A DNA stretch of 64,000 nucleotides from Oceanobacillus neutriphilus (GCF_014645515.1 NZ_BMLW01000002.1:1-64000), one strand, 5' to 3'. Shown: positions 30,856 through 42,342, counted from the first letter of the stretch. The notes: generated by a model from the sequence alone, not told the origin. Numbers and translations are program-made.

Positions 30856-32388
30856 TTAATGTTTAAAATGACGGACAGATGTATTGACCATCGCAATGCC
30901 ATATTGGTTACATACATCAATGGAGTCCTGGTCACGTTTGGAGCCGCCTGGCTGAATAATCGCTGTAACTCCAGCTTTGGCAGCTGCTTCTACAGTATCC
31001 GGCATTGGGAAAAATGCGTCCGACGCCAGCACTGCTCCTTTTGCTTTATCTCCCGCCTGCTTAATGGCAATTTCTGCTGCGCCAATCCGGTTCATCTGAC
31101 CAGCCCCTACACCGATAGTCTGTGCGTCCTTGGCAAGCACAATAGCGTTTGATTTCACATGCTTTACAGCTTTCCAGGCAAATAGCAAATCAGCAATCTC
31201 TGCTTCCGTCGGCTGTTTTTCTGTCACAACCTCTAATTCATCAGCTGTAACCTCTTTTACATCTAAATCCTGAATCAGAGCACCGCCATCAACGGTTGTC
31301 ATACGTTTTTGATCTGCCTGCTGATTAGAAACATCCAATTCTAACAGGCGGATATTTTTCTTCTTCGTTAACAAAGCCAGGGCATCCTCATCAAAGGAAG
31401 GAGCAACAACAATTTCTAAGAAAATAGAAGAAAGCTGTTCAGCTGTTTTTATATCAACTGGTCGATTGCAGGCAACGATACCTCCAAAAATAGAAACAGG
31501 ATCTGCTTCATATGTACGTCCAAAGGCCTCTGCCAAGGTTGCGCCAATTCCGATACCGCATGGGTTCATATGCTTTACTGCAACTGCAGCTGGTTCTTTA
31601 TAATCACGCAGAATCTCTAATGCTGCATTCGTATCTTGAATATTATTATAAGAAAGCTCTTTGCCGTGTAATTGATTCGCAGTTGCCAGGGTTGCAGTGT
31701 TCTGAATAGGTGATTTGTAAAATGCTGCCTGCTGATGCGGATTTTCCCCATATCGTAAGTCTTGTACCTTTTCATATGTCACCGTATATGTTTCCGGGAA
31801 TACTTCCTCTGTCTGTGTTTGGAAATACGCTGCAATCATCGCATCATAATGTGCTGTATGGCGGAACACCTTGGCTGCCAATTGCTGGCGGAAAGCATAA
31901 GTATCCTCTTCTTTTTCCAAAGCTGCCAATACAGATGGATAATCTGAAGGATCTGCGACAACAAGTACATCTACGAAATTTTTTGCTGCTGAACGAAGCA
32001 TGGAAGGTCCGCCAATATCAATGTTTTCAATAATCTCATCATGGCTTACTCCCGGCTTTTGAACTGTTTCTTTAAACGGATAGAGATTGACCGCAACAAG
32101 ATCAATTGGTGCGATATCATGTTCTTCCATTTGCGTGCGATGACTCTCATTGTCACGCTTTCCTAAAAGTCCGCCATGAATCATCGGATGTAATGTTTTT
32201 ACTCTGCCATCAAGCATTTCCGGGAAATTTGTTACTTCCTCTACGGGAATAGCCTGTACACCAGCTTCTTTTAACAAACGGATGGTTCCGCCGGTTGATA
32301 AGATTTCAAACCCTTTTGCCTCTAATCCTTTTGCAAATTCTGCGACACCTGTTTTATCAGATACACTAATTAGCGCACGTTTTTTCAT
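30856..32388 (-). CDS. purH: Bifunctional AICAR transformylase/IMP cyclohydrolase
   Basis: Last two steps of IMP synthesis in one 510-residue protein. The N-terminal IMP cyclohydrolase (MGS-like) domain has SVSDKTGVAEFAKGL and LSTGGT. The C-terminal transformylase has the KHMNPCGIG motif with the catalytic Lys-His and the DAFFPMPD segment. Its ATG shares one base with the purN stop. The stop codon lies within the 7-base direct repeat that flanks repeat copy 3, so the insertion happened at the very end of the gene without disrupting it. Confidence 0.97.
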   Translation of the reverse strand: MKKRALISVSDKTGVAEFAKGLEAKGFEILSTGGTIRLLKEAGVQAIPVEEVTNFPEMLDGRVKTLHPMIHGGLLGKRDNESHRTQMEEHDIAPIDLVAVNLYPFKETVQKPGVSHDEIIENIDIGGPSMLRSAAKNFVDVLVVADPSDYPSVLAALEKEEDTYAFRQQLAAKVFRHTAHYDAMIAAYFQTQTEEVFPETYTVTYEKVQDLRYGENPHQQAAFYKSPIQNTATLATANQLHGKELSYNNIQDTNAALEILRDYKEPAAVAVKHMNPCGIGIGATLAEAFGRTYEADPVSIFGGIVACNRPVDIKTAEQLSSIFLEIVVAPSFDEDALALLTKKKNIRLLELDVSNQQADQKRMTTVDGGALIQDLDVKEVTADELEVVTEKQPTEAEIADLLFAWKAVKHVKSNAIVLAKDAQTIGVGAGQMNRIGAAEIAIKQAGDKAKGAVLASDAFFPMPDTVEAAAKAGVTAIIQPGGSKRDQDSIDVCNQYGIAMVNTSVRHFKH

Positions 32389-32963
32389 TATAATTCCTCC
32401 GTTACATTCTGCGTAAGTTGTTTTATCACATTTGGATATAAGCGGTGCTCTACCGCCTGAATTCTGGTTTTCAGCTGCTCTTCTGCCTCACCAGGAATCA
32501 TTTCTATTTTTTCCTGCGCAATGATTGGGCCAGTATCCATTCCTTCATCTACATAGTGAACTGTTACTCCCGTTTCTGGGACTCCGGCCCGATAGGCTTG
32601 TCCAATGGCATCCTTTCCAGGAAAAGCCGGCAAAACAGACGGGTGAATATTAATAATCCGGCCTTCATAATGTGAAAGTAATGTTTCTCCGATAAGACGC
32701 ATATAACCGGCTAAGAAAATCCATTCAACTCTAAGAGATTGAAGCTTTTCATAGATAACTTTTTCATATTCCTCCTTGGAAGAAAAGCTTTTTGGAGCCA
32801 GTACAAGTGTCTCAACACCTGATTTTTCAGCCTTAGCTATGACAGCGGCTCCCGGTTTATCACAAACAAGCAAAACAATGGAGCTTGCAATTTTTTCATC
32901 CTGCATCATGGCATCAAAGTTACTGCCTGTTCCTGATGCAAATACACTCAATCTTTGCTTCAT
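32388..32963 (-). CDS. purN: Phosphoribosylglycinamide formyltransferase
   Basis: GAR transformylase (191 residues) that uses 10-formyl-THF to formylate GAR. The N-terminal SVFASGTGSNFDAM phosphate loop, IFLAGYMRLIG, the catalytic IINIHPSVLPAFPG (Asn-His) and the VHYVDEGMDTGPIIAQ segment with the catalytic Asp are present. It overlaps purM by four bases and purH by one. Confidence 0.96.
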   Translation of the reverse strand: MKQRLSVFASGTGSNFDAMMQDEKIASSIVLLVCDKPGAAVIAKAEKSGVETLVLAPKSFSSKEEYEKVIYEKLQSLRVEWIFLAGYMRLIGETLLSHYEGRIINIHPSVLPAFPGKDAIGQAYRAGVPETGVTVHYVDEGMDTGPIIAQEKIEMIPGEAEEQLKTRIQAVEHRLYPNVIKQLTQNVTEEL

Positions 32964-33979
32964 GAAGTAATTTGCACCTCTTCACCTGGAACGACATACC
33001 CAATAACAGCAGCTTCGATATTGTTCCCCTGCAATAAATCGCAGACTGTCTGCTCATCTTCTTTGGAGACGGCAATAACCATACCTATACCCATATTAAA
33101 AACGCGATACATTTCACGGTCATCTATTTCACCACGCTTTTGCAGGAAAGGGAAAATTTTAGGAACGTCCCATGCTCCCTGCTGCACCGCTGCTCCAAGA
33201 CCTTCCGGAAGCATGCGTGGTATATTTTCATCAAATCCGCCGCCGGTAATATGCGCAATACCTTTTATATGTACTTTTTCTTTGATAGCTTTAATTGCTT
33301 TTGTATAAATCCTCGTAGGCTCCATAACCACCTCGCCTAAAGGTCTTGATAATCCTTCGGGTGTTTCTTTAAAATCCAGCCCTTCAATCAGCTGACGGAC
33401 AAGAGAATAGCCATTGGAATGAATCCCGCTGGAAGCTAATCCAATCAACGTATCTCCTTCTGCGATTGTTTTGCCTGTAATAATCTCTTCTTTTTCAACA
33501 ATTCCTACAACAAAACCAGCCAAATCATATTCATCTGCCTCATACATACCCGGCATTTCAGCTGTTTCTCCGCCGATTAATGCAGCATTTGCTTCCTGAC
33601 AGCCTGCCGCAACACCAGATACTATCGCTTCAATTCGGGCAGGATCATTTTCCCCGCAGGCAATATAATCTAAAAAGAAAAGCGGGTCGCCTCCCTGTGC
33701 AATAATATCATTGACACACATCGCTACTAAGTCAATTCCTACCGTATCGTGCTTATCCAACTCAAAAGCAAGCTTTAATTTTGTGCCGACTCCGTCTGTT
33801 CCCGTAAGCAGAACAGGCTCTTTATAAGAAAAGGAGGATAAATCAAATGCCCCGGCAAAGGAACCTAAAGAGCCCAATACCTCTTTCCGATGCGTTTTTT
33901 TTATATGTTTTTTCATTCTCTCTACTGCTTCGTAGCCTTTTTCAACATCTACACCAGCTTTTTTATAAACATCTGACAT
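32960..33979 (-). CDS. purM: Phosphoribosylformylglycinamidine cyclo-ligase
   Basis: AIR synthetase (339 residues), which closes the imidazole ring of FGAM using ATP. PurM-fold features are the VLLTGTDGVGTKLKLA motif, the MCVNDIIAQGGDPLFFLDY segment and GGETAEMPGMY. Full length with the C-terminal domain (from about 175) complete. It follows purF by about 30 bases and overlaps purN by four. Confidence 0.96.
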   Translation of the reverse strand: MSDVYKKAGVDVEKGYEAVERMKKHIKKTHRKEVLGSLGSFAGAFDLSSFSYKEPVLLTGTDGVGTKLKLAFELDKHDTVGIDLVAMCVNDIIAQGGDPLFFLDYIACGENDPARIEAIVSGVAAGCQEANAALIGGETAEMPGMYEADEYDLAGFVVGIVEKEEIITGKTIAEGDTLIGLASSGIHSNGYSLVRQLIEGLDFKETPEGLSRPLGEVVMEPTRIYTKAIKAIKEKVHIKGIAHITGGGFDENIPRMLPEGLGAAVQQGAWDVPKIFPFLQKRGEIDDREMYRVFNMGIGMVIAVSKEDEQTVCDLLQGNNIEAAVIGYVVPGEEVQITS

Positions 33980-34010
33980 ATTTTTTTACCCTCCAAAGTG
34001 ATTTTTGATC

Positions 34011-35417
34011 TTAGCAGTTTGATGTGTCCATTTCTTTCTTATCAGCCGGAGCAACAGGATACAAACCAGTCATGCAAGCCATACATACACCTTGATTGAT
34101 GGTTTTATCCTTGACTATTGCATTTTCTAATCCCTCTTCAGATAAGTAGGCAATACTGTCTGCCCCAATAATTTCACCAATTTCCTCAACCGTGTTGTTT
34201 GCTCCAATCAGCTCTTCCTTGGTAGACATATCAATTCCGTAATAACATGGATCTGTTATAGGTGGTGAAGCAATACGCACATGGACTTCACTCGCACCTG
34301 CTTCTTTGAGCATTTTCACAATTCGCCGGCTCGTTGTTCCACGGACAATCGAATCATCAATCATAATGACACGCTTTCCTTCTACAATTCCCCGGACAGG
34401 TGACAGCTTCATTTTCACTCCAAGCTCTCTTAATTCTTGTGATGGCTGGATAAATGTTCTTCCCACATAACGATTTTTGATAATGCCCATTTCATACGGA
34501 AGCTTGCTTTCTTCTGCATAGCCGATAGCTGCTGAAATACTGGAATCCGGCACACCAATAACTAGATCTGCTTCAACTGGAGCTTCTTTGGCTAATTCTT
34601 TTCCCATCTGTTTACGGGAGGCATGTACATTGACATAATTCACATCACTGTCAGGACGGGAAAGATAAACATACTCCATCGCACACATCTGTCTTTTTCC
34701 ACGTGGAGCAAACCGGAATGAAGTCAGACCTTCTTCATTAATTTTAATCAATTCTCCCGGTAAGACCTCCCGTTCAAAAGTAGCACCAATCTGATCAAAA
34801 GCACAGGTTTCCGAAGCTATCACATAAGCCTCACCCAATCTGCCAATTGAAAGTGGTCTTATCCCGGCAGGGTCCAGTGCTGCGTATAAGGTATCATCCT
34901 CTAAAATCAGGTAGGCATAAGCACCTTTCACACGATTAAGCGCCTCTGAAACGGTTGCTTCGCTCACCTCTCCGCTTCGTTTGATCAAATGTGCCAGCAC
35001 CTCTGTATCTGAAGTAGTTTGAAAAATACTTCCTTCTTTTTCGAGTTCTTCACGTAATTTCGTTGCGTTCATTAAGTTTCCATTATGTGCTAAAGCCATC
35101 CCGCCGGTCAGAGACTGAAAGACAAGAGGCTGTACATTTTCCAGTCCTTTTCCACCCTGGGTTGCATATCGGACATGCCCTAAGGCAATTTCTCCGCTAA
35201 AATCATCAAAATTCACATGCTTAAAGACATCATTAACGAGACCAAGCTGTCTATGAGCTTTTAATTGCATATCTTTGCTGACAACAAGCCCTGCTCCCTC
35301 TTGGCCGCGATGCTGCATCGAATGTAATCCGTAATAGGTTAATTCTGCTGCCTTCTTATGACCCCAAATGCCGAACACTCCACATTCTTCATTTATGCCT
35401 TTGATTTCAGCAAGCAT
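34011..35417 (-). CDS. purF: Amidophosphoribosyltransferase
   Basis: Committed enzyme of purine synthesis, making phosphoribosylamine from PRPP and glutamine. From the ATG at 35417 (behind AAAGGAG) the protein is 468 residues, with an 11-residue propeptide before the nucleophile Cys12 (EEC|GVFGIW). The Bacillus-type 4Fe-4S cysteines appear in [16 protein letters not shown] and CMACMTG, and the PRPP motif is [14 protein letters not shown]. It overlaps purL by 25 bases, its ribosome binding site lying inside purL. Confidence 0.97.
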   Translation of the reverse strand: MLAEIKGINEECGVFGIWGHKKAAELTYYGLHSMQHRGQEGAGLVVSKDMQLKAHRQLGLVNDVFKHVNFDDFSGEIALGHVRYATQGGKGLENVQPLVFQSLTGGMALAHNGNLMNATKLREELEKEGSIFQTTSDTEVLAHLIKRSGEVSEATVSEALNRVKGAYAYLILEDDTLYAALDPAGIRPLSIGRLGEAYVIASETCAFDQIGATFEREVLPGELIKINEEGLTSFRFAPRGKRQMCAMEYVYLSRPDSDVNYVNVHASRKQMGKELAKEAPVEADLVIGVPDSSISAAIGYAEESKLPYEMGIIKNRYVGRTFIQPSQELRELGVKMKLSPVRGIVEGKRVIMIDDSIVRGTTSRRIVKMLKEAGASEVHVRIASPPITDPCYYGIDMSTKEELIGANNTVEEIGEIIGADSIAYLSEEGLENAIVKDKTINQGVCMACMTGLYPVAPADKKEMDTSNC

Positions 35418-37621
35418 GGAATAGCTCCTTTCCAAAGTGCTTTTAATTCAGCAGCTTTTTCCTGAAGAATGATTTCATTATTTGCCCTTACTGTCAGCTG
35501 ATTATCTGCTGTTACCTCACCAAGCTTTGCTGCATCTGCAAATACTTCTTCAAAGGCCCCCTGATTTTCTGCCTTTACTGTAACAAGAAAACGTGATTGT
35601 GTTTCACTGAATAACTCTACAGCAGCATTGCCTGAAAGCTCTACTTTTGCACCAAGCACTTCATCCGCGAATAAAGATTCCGCTAATGCAACTCCTAAGC
35701 CGCCCTCTGCAAGATCATGAGCAGATTGGATATTTCCTTGCTGAATCAAAGAAAGCAATTTTCCCTGCCGATCTGCCTCTATTTTCAAATCCAGGTGTGG
35801 AGCTTTTCCTTCATACTTCCCGTCCTGGATAAATTGCAATTCACTGCCGCCAAACTCATTTCGGGCTTCACCGACAAGATAAATGATATCTCCGGCTTCC
35901 TGGAAAAAGCTTGGTGTAATATGTGCGGTTGATTCGTGCAATCCAACCATGCCGACAACCGGCGTCGGGTAAATAGATTTTCCTTTGGATTGATTATATA
36001 AGGATACATTTCCACTGATAACTGGTGTTTGTAATGCTTCACACGCAGCACTCATACCTTCTACACTTTTTTCCATTTGCCAGAAGATTTCCGGGTTCGT
36101 CGGGTTACCGAAATTTAATCCATCTGTTAGACCCAATGGTTTAGCCCCAGAGCAGACAATATTGCGGGCAGCTTCTGCGACAGCAATCTTACCGCCTTCC
36201 TCCGGATCTAAATAAATATAGCGGGAATTACAGTCCGTCGTAATTGCTAATGCTTTATCTGTTCCTTTAATACGGACAACTGCTGCATCAGATCCTGGTG
36301 TAACAACTGTATTTGTCTGCACCATGGAATCATATTGATCATATACCCATTCTTTACTGGCAATGGTTGGCTGCTGTAATAATCGTTTTAACGTTTCTCC
36401 ATAATTATCTACATGCGGTGTATGAACCTCCATTTGTTGAAAAGCTTGGTAGTATTCAGCTTCCTTTGATGGCATATGGTACACGGGCGCATCATCGGCT
36501 AACGAATCTACAGGAATATCAGCTACCACCTCATCATGATGTTTAATCCGGAATACTTTTTCCTCGATAACCTTTCCAACTGGAACAGCCTGCAAGCCAT
36601 ACTTTTCAAAAATAGCAATGATTTCCTGCTCACGGCCAGCCTTGACACAAAGAAGCATCCGCTCCTGTGATTCAGACAGCATCATTTCATAGGCAGTCAT
36701 ATTCCGCTCGCGCTGCGGTACAAGATCTAAGTTCATTTCCATCCCGGTACCAGCCTTACTCGCCATTTCGCTCGCAGAAGAGGTTAAACCGGCAGCTCCC
36801 ATATCCTGCATCCCGACAAGCGCATCCGAATGAATTACCTCCAGACATGCTTCAATAATCAGCTTTTCCATGAAGGGATCGCCTACTTGAACAGCAGGAC
36901 GGTCTTTATTAGAATCCTCTGCTAAATCATCCGAGGCAAAGGTAGCACCATGAATACCATCTCTTCCGGTTGGCGGTCCGGCATACAAAATGGTATTGCC
37001 AATACCGGCAGCAATTCCTTTTTGTACATCATCATGATTAATCAGGCCCACACACATGGCATTGACAAGCGGATTATCCTCATAGCTGTCATCAAATTGC
37101 ACCTCTCCGCCTACTGTTGGAACACCGACACAGTTTCCATAACCGGCAATACCGGCAACAACCTCTGAGAAAAGATACTTAGTACGATTTGTTGTTAAAG
37201 GTCCAAAGCGTAAAGAATTCATTAATGCAATCGGGCGGGCACCCATAGAAAATACATCACGGATAATTCCGCCGACGCCGGTTGCCGCTCCCTGGTATGG
37301 CTCCACAGCAGAGGGATGATTATGACTTTCTACTTTGAAAACAACTGCCTGTCCATCACCAATGTCAATAACTCCGGCACCTTCTCCAGGGCCCTGCAGA
37401 ACATTCTCGCCTTCTGTCGGAAATTTTCTTAATAGCGGTTTAGATGTTTTATAGCTGCAATGCTCTGACCACATAACAGAAAAGATACCGGTCTCTGTAA
37501 AGTTGGGACGGCGGCCAAGGATCGTTTTGATTTTTTCAAACTCTTCATCACTTAAACCCATATCCTGATATAATCGGTCTTGTTCAATTTTCTCTGGATT
37601 AATATTATGCGTTAACTGCAT
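35393..37621 (-). CDS. purL: Phosphoribosylformylglycinamidine synthase subunit PurL
   Basis: Small-type PurL (742 residues), the synthetase subunit of the PurLQS complex that converts FGAR to FGAM. Motifs include [28 protein letters not shown] and [16 protein letters not shown], then the second half-domain pair with [14 protein letters not shown]. The ATG at 37621 follows GGAGGAG; the longer upstream frame overlaps purQ further and lacks a site. Separate PurQ and PurS genes lie just upstream, as expected for a Gram-positive PurL. Confidence 0.97.
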   Translation of the reverse strand: MQLTHNINPEKIEQDRLYQDMGLSDEEFEKIKTILGRRPNFTETGIFSVMWSEHCSYKTSKPLLRKFPTEGENVLQGPGEGAGVIDIGDGQAVVFKVESHNHPSAVEPYQGAATGVGGIIRDVFSMGARPIALMNSLRFGPLTTNRTKYLFSEVVAGIAGYGNCVGVPTVGGEVQFDDSYEDNPLVNAMCVGLINHDDVQKGIAAGIGNTILYAGPPTGRDGIHGATFASDDLAEDSNKDRPAVQVGDPFMEKLIIEACLEVIHSDALVGMQDMGAAGLTSSASEMASKAGTGMEMNLDLVPQRERNMTAYEMMLSESQERMLLCVKAGREQEIIAIFEKYGLQAVPVGKVIEEKVFRIKHHDEVVADIPVDSLADDAPVYHMPSKEAEYYQAFQQMEVHTPHVDNYGETLKRLLQQPTIASKEWVYDQYDSMVQTNTVVTPGSDAAVVRIKGTDKALAITTDCNSRYIYLDPEEGGKIAVAEAARNIVCSGAKPLGLTDGLNFGNPTNPEIFWQMEKSVEGMSAACEALQTPVISGNVSLYNQSKGKSIYPTPVVGMVGLHESTAHITPSFFQEAGDIIYLVGEARNEFGGSELQFIQDGKYEGKAPHLDLKIEADRQGKLLSLIQQGNIQSAHDLAEGGLGVALAESLFADEVLGAKVELSGNAAVELFSETQSRFLVTVKAENQGAFEEVFADAAKLGEVTADNQLTVRANNEIILQEKAAELKALWKGAIPCLLKSKA

Positions 37622-38291
37622 TGCTGCTCCTCCAATTCGCAATCATAGATTGAAATAGCCGTAAGCCGTCTTCACTCCCTAATAATGCTTCCACTGCCCG
37701 TTCCGGATGCGGCATCATGCCCAGCACATTACCGGCTTTATTACGGATACCGGCAATATCTGCCACAGAACCATTCGGATTATTTTTATAGGTGAATACG
37801 ATTTGATTGTTGGCCTTTAGCTCGTTTAATGTTTCATCGTCACAGAAGTAATTACCTTCTCCATGTGCGATTGGAAAACGGACTACTTCATTTGTATCGT
37901 ATAATGTCGTAAAAACATTCTCGTTATCCTCAACAATCAACTCTTCCTGATGGCACATAAAAGAAAGATTTTTATTACGCATCAATGCTCCAGGAAGAAG
38001 TCCAGATTCCGTCAAAATTTGAAATCCATTGCAAATGCCCAGTACAGGCTTGCCTTTTTCCGCATGCTCACGAATTTTATTCATAATATCTGATGTAGAG
38101 GCCATTGAACCGGAGCGCAGGTAATCTCCATAAGAGAATCCGCCCGGGATAAGAATTCCATCTACATCATCCAGTAAATGCGTATCGGTATACCAGACCA
38201 GACTGGCATGGGCACCTGCAATTTCTCCTGCCGCATGATACATATCCCTGTCACAATTGGAACCTGGAAAAACAATAACAGCTACCTTCAC
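37605..38291 (-). CDS. purQ: Phosphoribosylformylglycinamidine synthase subunit PurQ
   Basis: Class I glutamine amidotransferase subunit (228 residues) that supplies ammonia to PurL. The N-terminus [15 protein letters not shown], the nucleophile elbow VLGICNGFQ and the C-terminal MMPHPERA His-Glu pair are clear. It overlaps purL by 17 bases and follows purS by two. Confidence 0.97.
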   Translation of the reverse strand: MKVAVIVFPGSNCDRDMYHAAGEIAGAHASLVWYTDTHLLDDVDGILIPGGFSYGDYLRSGSMASTSDIMNKIREHAEKGKPVLGICNGFQILTESGLLPGALMRNKNLSFMCHQEELIVEDNENVFTTLYDTNEVVRFPIAHGEGNYFCDDETLNELKANNQIVFTYKNNPNGSVADIAGIRNKAGNVLGMMPHPERAVEALLGSEDGLRLFQSMIANWRSSNAVNA

Positions 38292-38293
38292 AA

Positions 38294-38539
38294 CTACCGT
38301 GCCCCCTCTAATTCAATCCGGTAGTCTTCAATGACCGGATTTGCCAATAATTGCTCACACATTTGTGTCACTCTTGTCTCCAAGTCAGGTCCTTCCTCTA
38401 CCTGAAGCTCAATATATTTTCCGACACGGACATCATCAACCTCCGGATAGTCTAAAGCATGAAGGGAAGTTTGAATTGCTTTTCCCTGCGGATCTAAAAC
38501 ACCTTGTTTTAATGTAATGTACACCTGCACCTTTTTCAT
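38294..38539 (-). CDS. purS: Phosphoribosylformylglycinamidine synthase subunit PurS
   Basis: Small bridging subunit (81 residues) of the PurLQS complex. The family pattern is complete: [28 protein letters not shown] and the C-terminal [14 protein letters not shown]. It overlaps purC by four bases (ATGA). Confidence 0.95.
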   Translation of the reverse strand: MKKVQVYITLKQGVLDPQGKAIQTSLHALDYPEVDDVRVGKYIELQVEEGPDLETRVTQMCEQLLANPVIEDYRIELEGAR

Positions 38540-39249
38540 AGCTGATCCTCCAAACGGTTTAATATTTCTTCATATACGGTAATTAAATCTCCTGTGCCTT
38601 GACGGAAAACATCTTTATCGAGCTTTTCGTTCGTTTCCATATCCCATAACCTGCAAGTATCAGGAGATATCTCATCGGAAAGCAGAATTTCCCCTTCCTT
38701 ATTTCTGCCGAATTCTAATTTAAAATCCACCAGCCGGACACCTATAGCAGCAAATATATCTGTTAATGCCAGGTTTACCTGTCTTGCTTTTTGCTTGATA
38801 CTATTTAATTCTTCCTCCGTAATATCCGTTAAGAAAAGAGCATGCTCATCGTTAATCAATGGATCTCCTAAACTATCATCCTTGTAAAATAATTCTGTCA
38901 GTGCAGGTTCAAAAGGTGTTTTCTCCTGGATACCCAAACGCTTTGTAATACTTCCTGTCGCAATATTCCGAATTACCACCTCTAACGGAATAATATCTGT
39001 TTTCTGAACCATTTGAGTAACAGAATCCAGCCGTTTGATAAAATGTGACTGGATTCCTTTTTCCTCTAATGCCTTGAATAGGAGGGAAGAGATCTCATTA
39101 TTGAGTCTCCCCTTCCCTGTAAACTGAGCTTTCTTCTCTCCATTAAAAGCTGTTGCATCATTCTTATATGAGAGAATCAAATGATTTTCATTCGTGTCCG
39201 ATTGATAAACCTTCTTTGCCTTGCCTTCGTATAAAAGCTCAAGTTCCAT
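38536..39249 (-). CDS. purC: SAICAR synthetase
   Basis: Phosphoribosylaminoimidazole-succinocarboxamide synthase (237 residues), joining CAIR and aspartate. It has the N-terminal LLYEGKAKKVY and SYKNDATAFNGEKK motifs, EVVIRNIATGS, and the C-terminal DFKLEFGR and DEISPDTCRLWD segments. It lies 12 bases after purB and overlaps purS. Confidence 0.97.
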   Translation of the reverse strand: MELELLYEGKAKKVYQSDTNENHLILSYKNDATAFNGEKKAQFTGKGRLNNEISSLLFKALEEKGIQSHFIKRLDSVTQMVQKTDIIPLEVVIRNIATGSITKRLGIQEKTPFEPALTELFYKDDSLGDPLINDEHALFLTDITEEELNSIKQKARQVNLALTDIFAAIGVRLVDFKLEFGRNKEGEILLSDEISPDTCRLWDMETNEKLDKDVFRQGTGDLITVYEEILNRLEDQL

Positions 39250-39261
39250 GCTGGAATCCTC

Positions 39262-40557
39262 CTATGCCAATCCAATTTTTGTAAAGATTTGATCCACATT
39301 CTTTAAATGATAGGTATAGTCAAAGCAATCATCAATTTCTGCCTGGGTTAATTTACTTGTAATCCGGTCATCCTGCTCTACCAAAGCTTTGAAGGAAGTT
39401 GCAGTTTCCCATGCTTCCATTGCTTTTGGCTGAACAATATCATAAGCTGCCTCACGTGCCATTCCTTTATCAATCAAAGATAGCAGCACACGCTGGGAGA
39501 AAATAACTCCATGTGTACGGTCAATATTTCGTTTCATGTTTTCAGGAAATACCGTTAAATTCTCCACGATATTACCAAAACGGTGCAGCATATAATCCAG
39601 AGCAATGGTCGCATCCGGTAAAATCACACGCTCTGCAGAGGAATGCGAAATATCACGTTCATGCCATAAAGCCACATTCTCATAAGCCGTTACCATATAG
39701 CCGCGGATAACCCGTGCCATTCCTGTCATATTCTCTGAGCCAATTGGATTACGTTTATGCGGCATCGCAGAGGATCCTTTTTGTCCTTTTGCAAAACGTT
39801 CTTCTACTTCTCTTGTTTCTGTCTTTTGCAGTCCCCGGATTTCCGTTGCAAACTTTTCAATTGATGTAGCAATCAAAGCTAATGTAGATAAATAAGCCGC
39901 ATGACGGTCACGCTGTAATGTTTGTGTAGATACTGGAGCAGGTGTTGTACCCAGCTTTGCACAGACATATTGCTCTACATATGGATCGATATTCGCGTAG
40001 GTCCCAACTGCTCCGGAAAGCTTTCCAAATTCCACATTTTTAGCAGCAAGCTCAAAACGCTCTAAATTACGCTTCATTTCCTCATACCATAAAGCCATCT
40101 TCAGGCCAAATGTTGTCGGCTCTGCATGCACACCATGTGTACGTCCCATCATAACAGTATGCTTATGTTCTTTTGCCTTCGTTTCTAAAATCCCGACAAA
40201 CCGATGCAGACCATCTCTTAAAATTTCATTAGCCTGCTTTAACAAATAAGAAAGAGCTGTATCGACAACATCTGTAGAAGTCAATCCATAGTGAACCCAT
40301 TTTCTTTCTTCGCCTAAAGTTTCTGATACTGCACGGGTAAATGCCACCACATCATGGCGTGTTTCCTGTTCAATTTCATATATGCGATTAATATCAAAGG
40401 AAGCATTCTCGCGCAGTTTTTTTACATCTTCTTCGGGAATAAAACCTAGCTCACTCCATGCTTCGCAAGCTAGAATTTCTACCTCCAGCCATGCTTTAAA
40501 TTTATTTTCCTCTGTCCAAATATTGCCCATTTCTTCTCTTGTATAACGTTCGATCAT
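39262..40557 (-). CDS. purB: Adenylosuccinate lyase
   Basis: Fumarase-superfamily lyase (431 residues) acting twice, on SAICAR and on adenylosuccinate, releasing fumarate. The signature [15 protein letters not shown] is present with its flexible loop. [24 protein letters not shown] (catalytic His) and the helical C-terminus are also complete. It overlaps purK by four bases (ATGA). Confidence 0.97.
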   Translation of the reverse strand: MIERYTREEMGNIWTEENKFKAWLEVEILACEAWSELGFIPEEDVKKLRENASFDINRIYEIEQETRHDVVAFTRAVSETLGEERKWVHYGLTSTDVVDTALSYLLKQANEILRDGLHRFVGILETKAKEHKHTVMMGRTHGVHAEPTTFGLKMALWYEEMKRNLERFELAAKNVEFGKLSGAVGTYANIDPYVEQYVCAKLGTTPAPVSTQTLQRDRHAAYLSTLALIATSIEKFATEIRGLQKTETREVEERFAKGQKGSSAMPHKRNPIGSENMTGMARVIRGYMVTAYENVALWHERDISHSSAERVILPDATIALDYMLHRFGNIVENLTVFPENMKRNIDRTHGVIFSQRVLLSLIDKGMAREAAYDIVQPKAMEAWETATSFKALVEQDDRITSKLTQAEIDDCFDYTYHLKNVDQIFTKIGLA

Positions 40558-41687
40558 TGTTGTATTGCCTCCTCAAAAATATCCAATTGTTTCTGTAAAG
40601 CTTCCGATGTTTCCACTGTAAATGTAATATGTCCCATTTTTCGTTTTTCTTTCGGTTCTTCTTTTCCATAAAGATGAAGAAAACCAAAGTTATGTGCAGT
40701 AGTAAACTGGATAGCCTTCGAAAGGGATTCACCTAAAATATTAACCATCACAGTTGGCTGATACAGATTGACAGGAATGAGCGGCAGTCCGCAAACTGCC
40801 CGGATGTGCTGTGCAAATTGAGAGATATTGCAGCCTTCAATCGTATAATGTCCGGAATTATGCGGCCTTGGAGCCATTTCATTAATGTAAATCGTATCTT
40901 CCCCGACAAACATTTCAATAGCAAAGGTACCGACAATTTCCATCCGTTCGGCAATTTTCGCCGCCATGGCATACGCCATATCTTCAAACGCAGCGTCAAC
41001 ATCTGCGGGAACCGTAGTTTTGTACAGGATATGATCACGATGATCATTCTCTGCAATCGGGAAGAAAGTGATATCTCCCTGCTGCGACCTTGTAAAAACA
41101 ACCGAGATTTCTTTGTCAAAGGGAATCCATCGCTCTATTATACAGTAGCCGTGCTCTCTGAAAAATGTTAAAGCTTCATTTTTATCTTCCTCTGTTACGA
41201 GTTTCAGCTGACCCTTCCCATCGTATCCTCCGCGGCAGGTTTTAATCACCGCCGGCAGCGTGATAACGGATAATGCTTCTCTGCAGTCTTCTTCCGTTTT
41301 TACAATTCGAAATGCGGGAACAGGAAGTTCTAATTCATCAACAAGCAGTTTTTCCTTTTCCCGGTTCTGTGTAACCTCTAATGCCAATGCACCCTGTGGA
41401 AGTTTTCCTGCGTTCTGGATAAGTTCTGCAGCCTTTAAGTCCACATTTTCAAACTCATATGTAATCACATCTGTTTTTTCGATTAATTCTTTTACAGCTG
41501 CCAAATCTGCATAATCTGCCGTGATTTGCCCATCAGCTACCTGTGCTGTCGGACAATTTGGTGCCGGGTCTAAAACAATAATACGGTATCCCATATACCT
41601 GGCCGCAATCGCCATCATTCTTCCAAGCTGGCCGCCGCCAATTATTCCGATTGTCTGAGGAGGTAATATTTTTTTAATAGGTTGCAA
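40554..41687 (-). CDS. purK: 5-(carboxyamino)imidazole ribonucleotide synthase
   Basis: ATP-grasp enzyme (377 residues) that carboxylates AIR to N5-CAIR with bicarbonate. The N-terminal [14 protein letters not shown], the ATP-grasp [12 protein letters not shown] loop and the [15 protein letters not shown] motif are diagnostic. It overlaps purE by 14 bases and purB by four. Confidence 0.97.
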   Translation of the reverse strand: MQPIKKILPPQTIGIIGGGQLGRMMAIAARYMGYRIIVLDPAPNCPTAQVADGQITADYADLAAVKELIEKTDVITYEFENVDLKAAELIQNAGKLPQGALALEVTQNREKEKLLVDELELPVPAFRIVKTEEDCREALSVITLPAVIKTCRGGYDGKGQLKLVTEEDKNEALTFFREHGYCIIERWIPFDKEISVVFTRSQQGDITFFPIAENDHRDHILYKTTVPADVDAAFEDMAYAMAAKIAERMEIVGTFAIEMFVGEDTIYINEMAPRPHNSGHYTIEGCNISQFAQHIRAVCGLPLIPVNLYQPTVMVNILGESLSKAIQFTTAHNFGFLHLYGKEEPKEKRKMGHITFTVETSEALQKQLDIFEEAIQQ

Positions 41688-42165
41688 GCTGATCCCTCAT
41701 TTCCTGGACAGCGTCCTTCATTGCAGTCCGGTGTTCATCTAATGACTTCTCTGCTGCCTTATCAAATGTGCTGATAATCTGCGTTGCTAAAATGGCTGCA
41801 TTTTTTGCACCAGCTTTTCCAATGGCAACTGTTGCGGTCGGTACACCGCCAGGCATCTGAACAATAGATAAGAGTGAATCAACTCCTTGAAGCGCTTTGC
41901 TTTCTACAGGAACTCCGATAACAGGGAGGGTTGTCTGTGCTGCGACCATCCCGGGCAGGTGTGCTGCTCCGCCAGCTCCGGCAATAATGACCTTTAATCC
42001 TTTTTCCCGCGCATTCTGAGCGTAGGTAAACATATCATCTGGAGTACGGTGAGCGGAAATGATTTCTTTTTCATAGCTGATATTTAGAGTTTCAAGTTCT
42101 TTGCAGGTATGCTGCATTGTTTCCCAATCTGAGATACTTCCCATAATGACACCAACTTGAGCCAT
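41674..42165 (-). CDS. purE: N5-CAIR mutase, catalytic subunit PurE
   Basis: First gene of the operon (163 residues); it rearranges N5-CAIR to CAIR. Class I PurE features are [22 protein letters not shown] and the [10 protein letters not shown] loop with the active-site His. The ATG at 42165 lies behind AGAGGG; a TTG one codon upstream in frame is not needed. The leader holds a PurR operator pair, a guanine riboswitch with terminator, and one further PurBox close to the gene. Confidence 0.97.
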   Translation of the reverse strand: MAQVGVIMGSISDWETMQHTCKELETLNISYEKEIISAHRTPDDMFTYAQNAREKGLKVIIAGAGGAAHLPGMVAAQTTLPVIGVPVESKALQGVDSLLSIVQMPGGVPTATVAIGKAGAKNAAILATQIISTFDKAAEKSLDEHRTAMKDAVQEMRDQLATY

Positions 42166-42225
42166 CAAATCCCTCTTTCTGTTTTTAGTTATTTTTTGTT
42201 TTACGAATTTTAGAAGCTAATTATT

Positions 42226-42247
42226 AAAATAATGTTCGGTTTTTGAT
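42226..42247. promoter_or_regulatory. Extra PurBox between riboswitch terminator and purE
   Basis: On the minus strand AAAAACCGAACATTATTTTA matches the PurR PurBox closely. A weaker partner (TTCGTAAAA) lies about 35 bases towards purE. It sits inside the transcribed leader, downstream of the terminator hairpin. Confidence 0.6.
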
Positions 42248-42298
42248 AGAGTTGATAAAATATTTTCTCAATAACCCTTACATCAATATAAAACATTA

Positions 42299-42342
42299 AA
42301 AAAGTCCATTCATCTCCCATAAGGGAAGATGAATAGACTTCA
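42299..42342 (-). terminator. Riboswitch-controlled terminator of the pur leader
   Basis: AAGTCTATTCATCTTCCC pairs with GGGAGATGAATGGACTT and TTTTTT follows on the minus strand. Its 5' arm (42323-42332) can alternatively pair with GGGAGGATGA at 42438-42447, the 3' side of aptamer P1, as an antiterminator. Confidence 0.88.
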
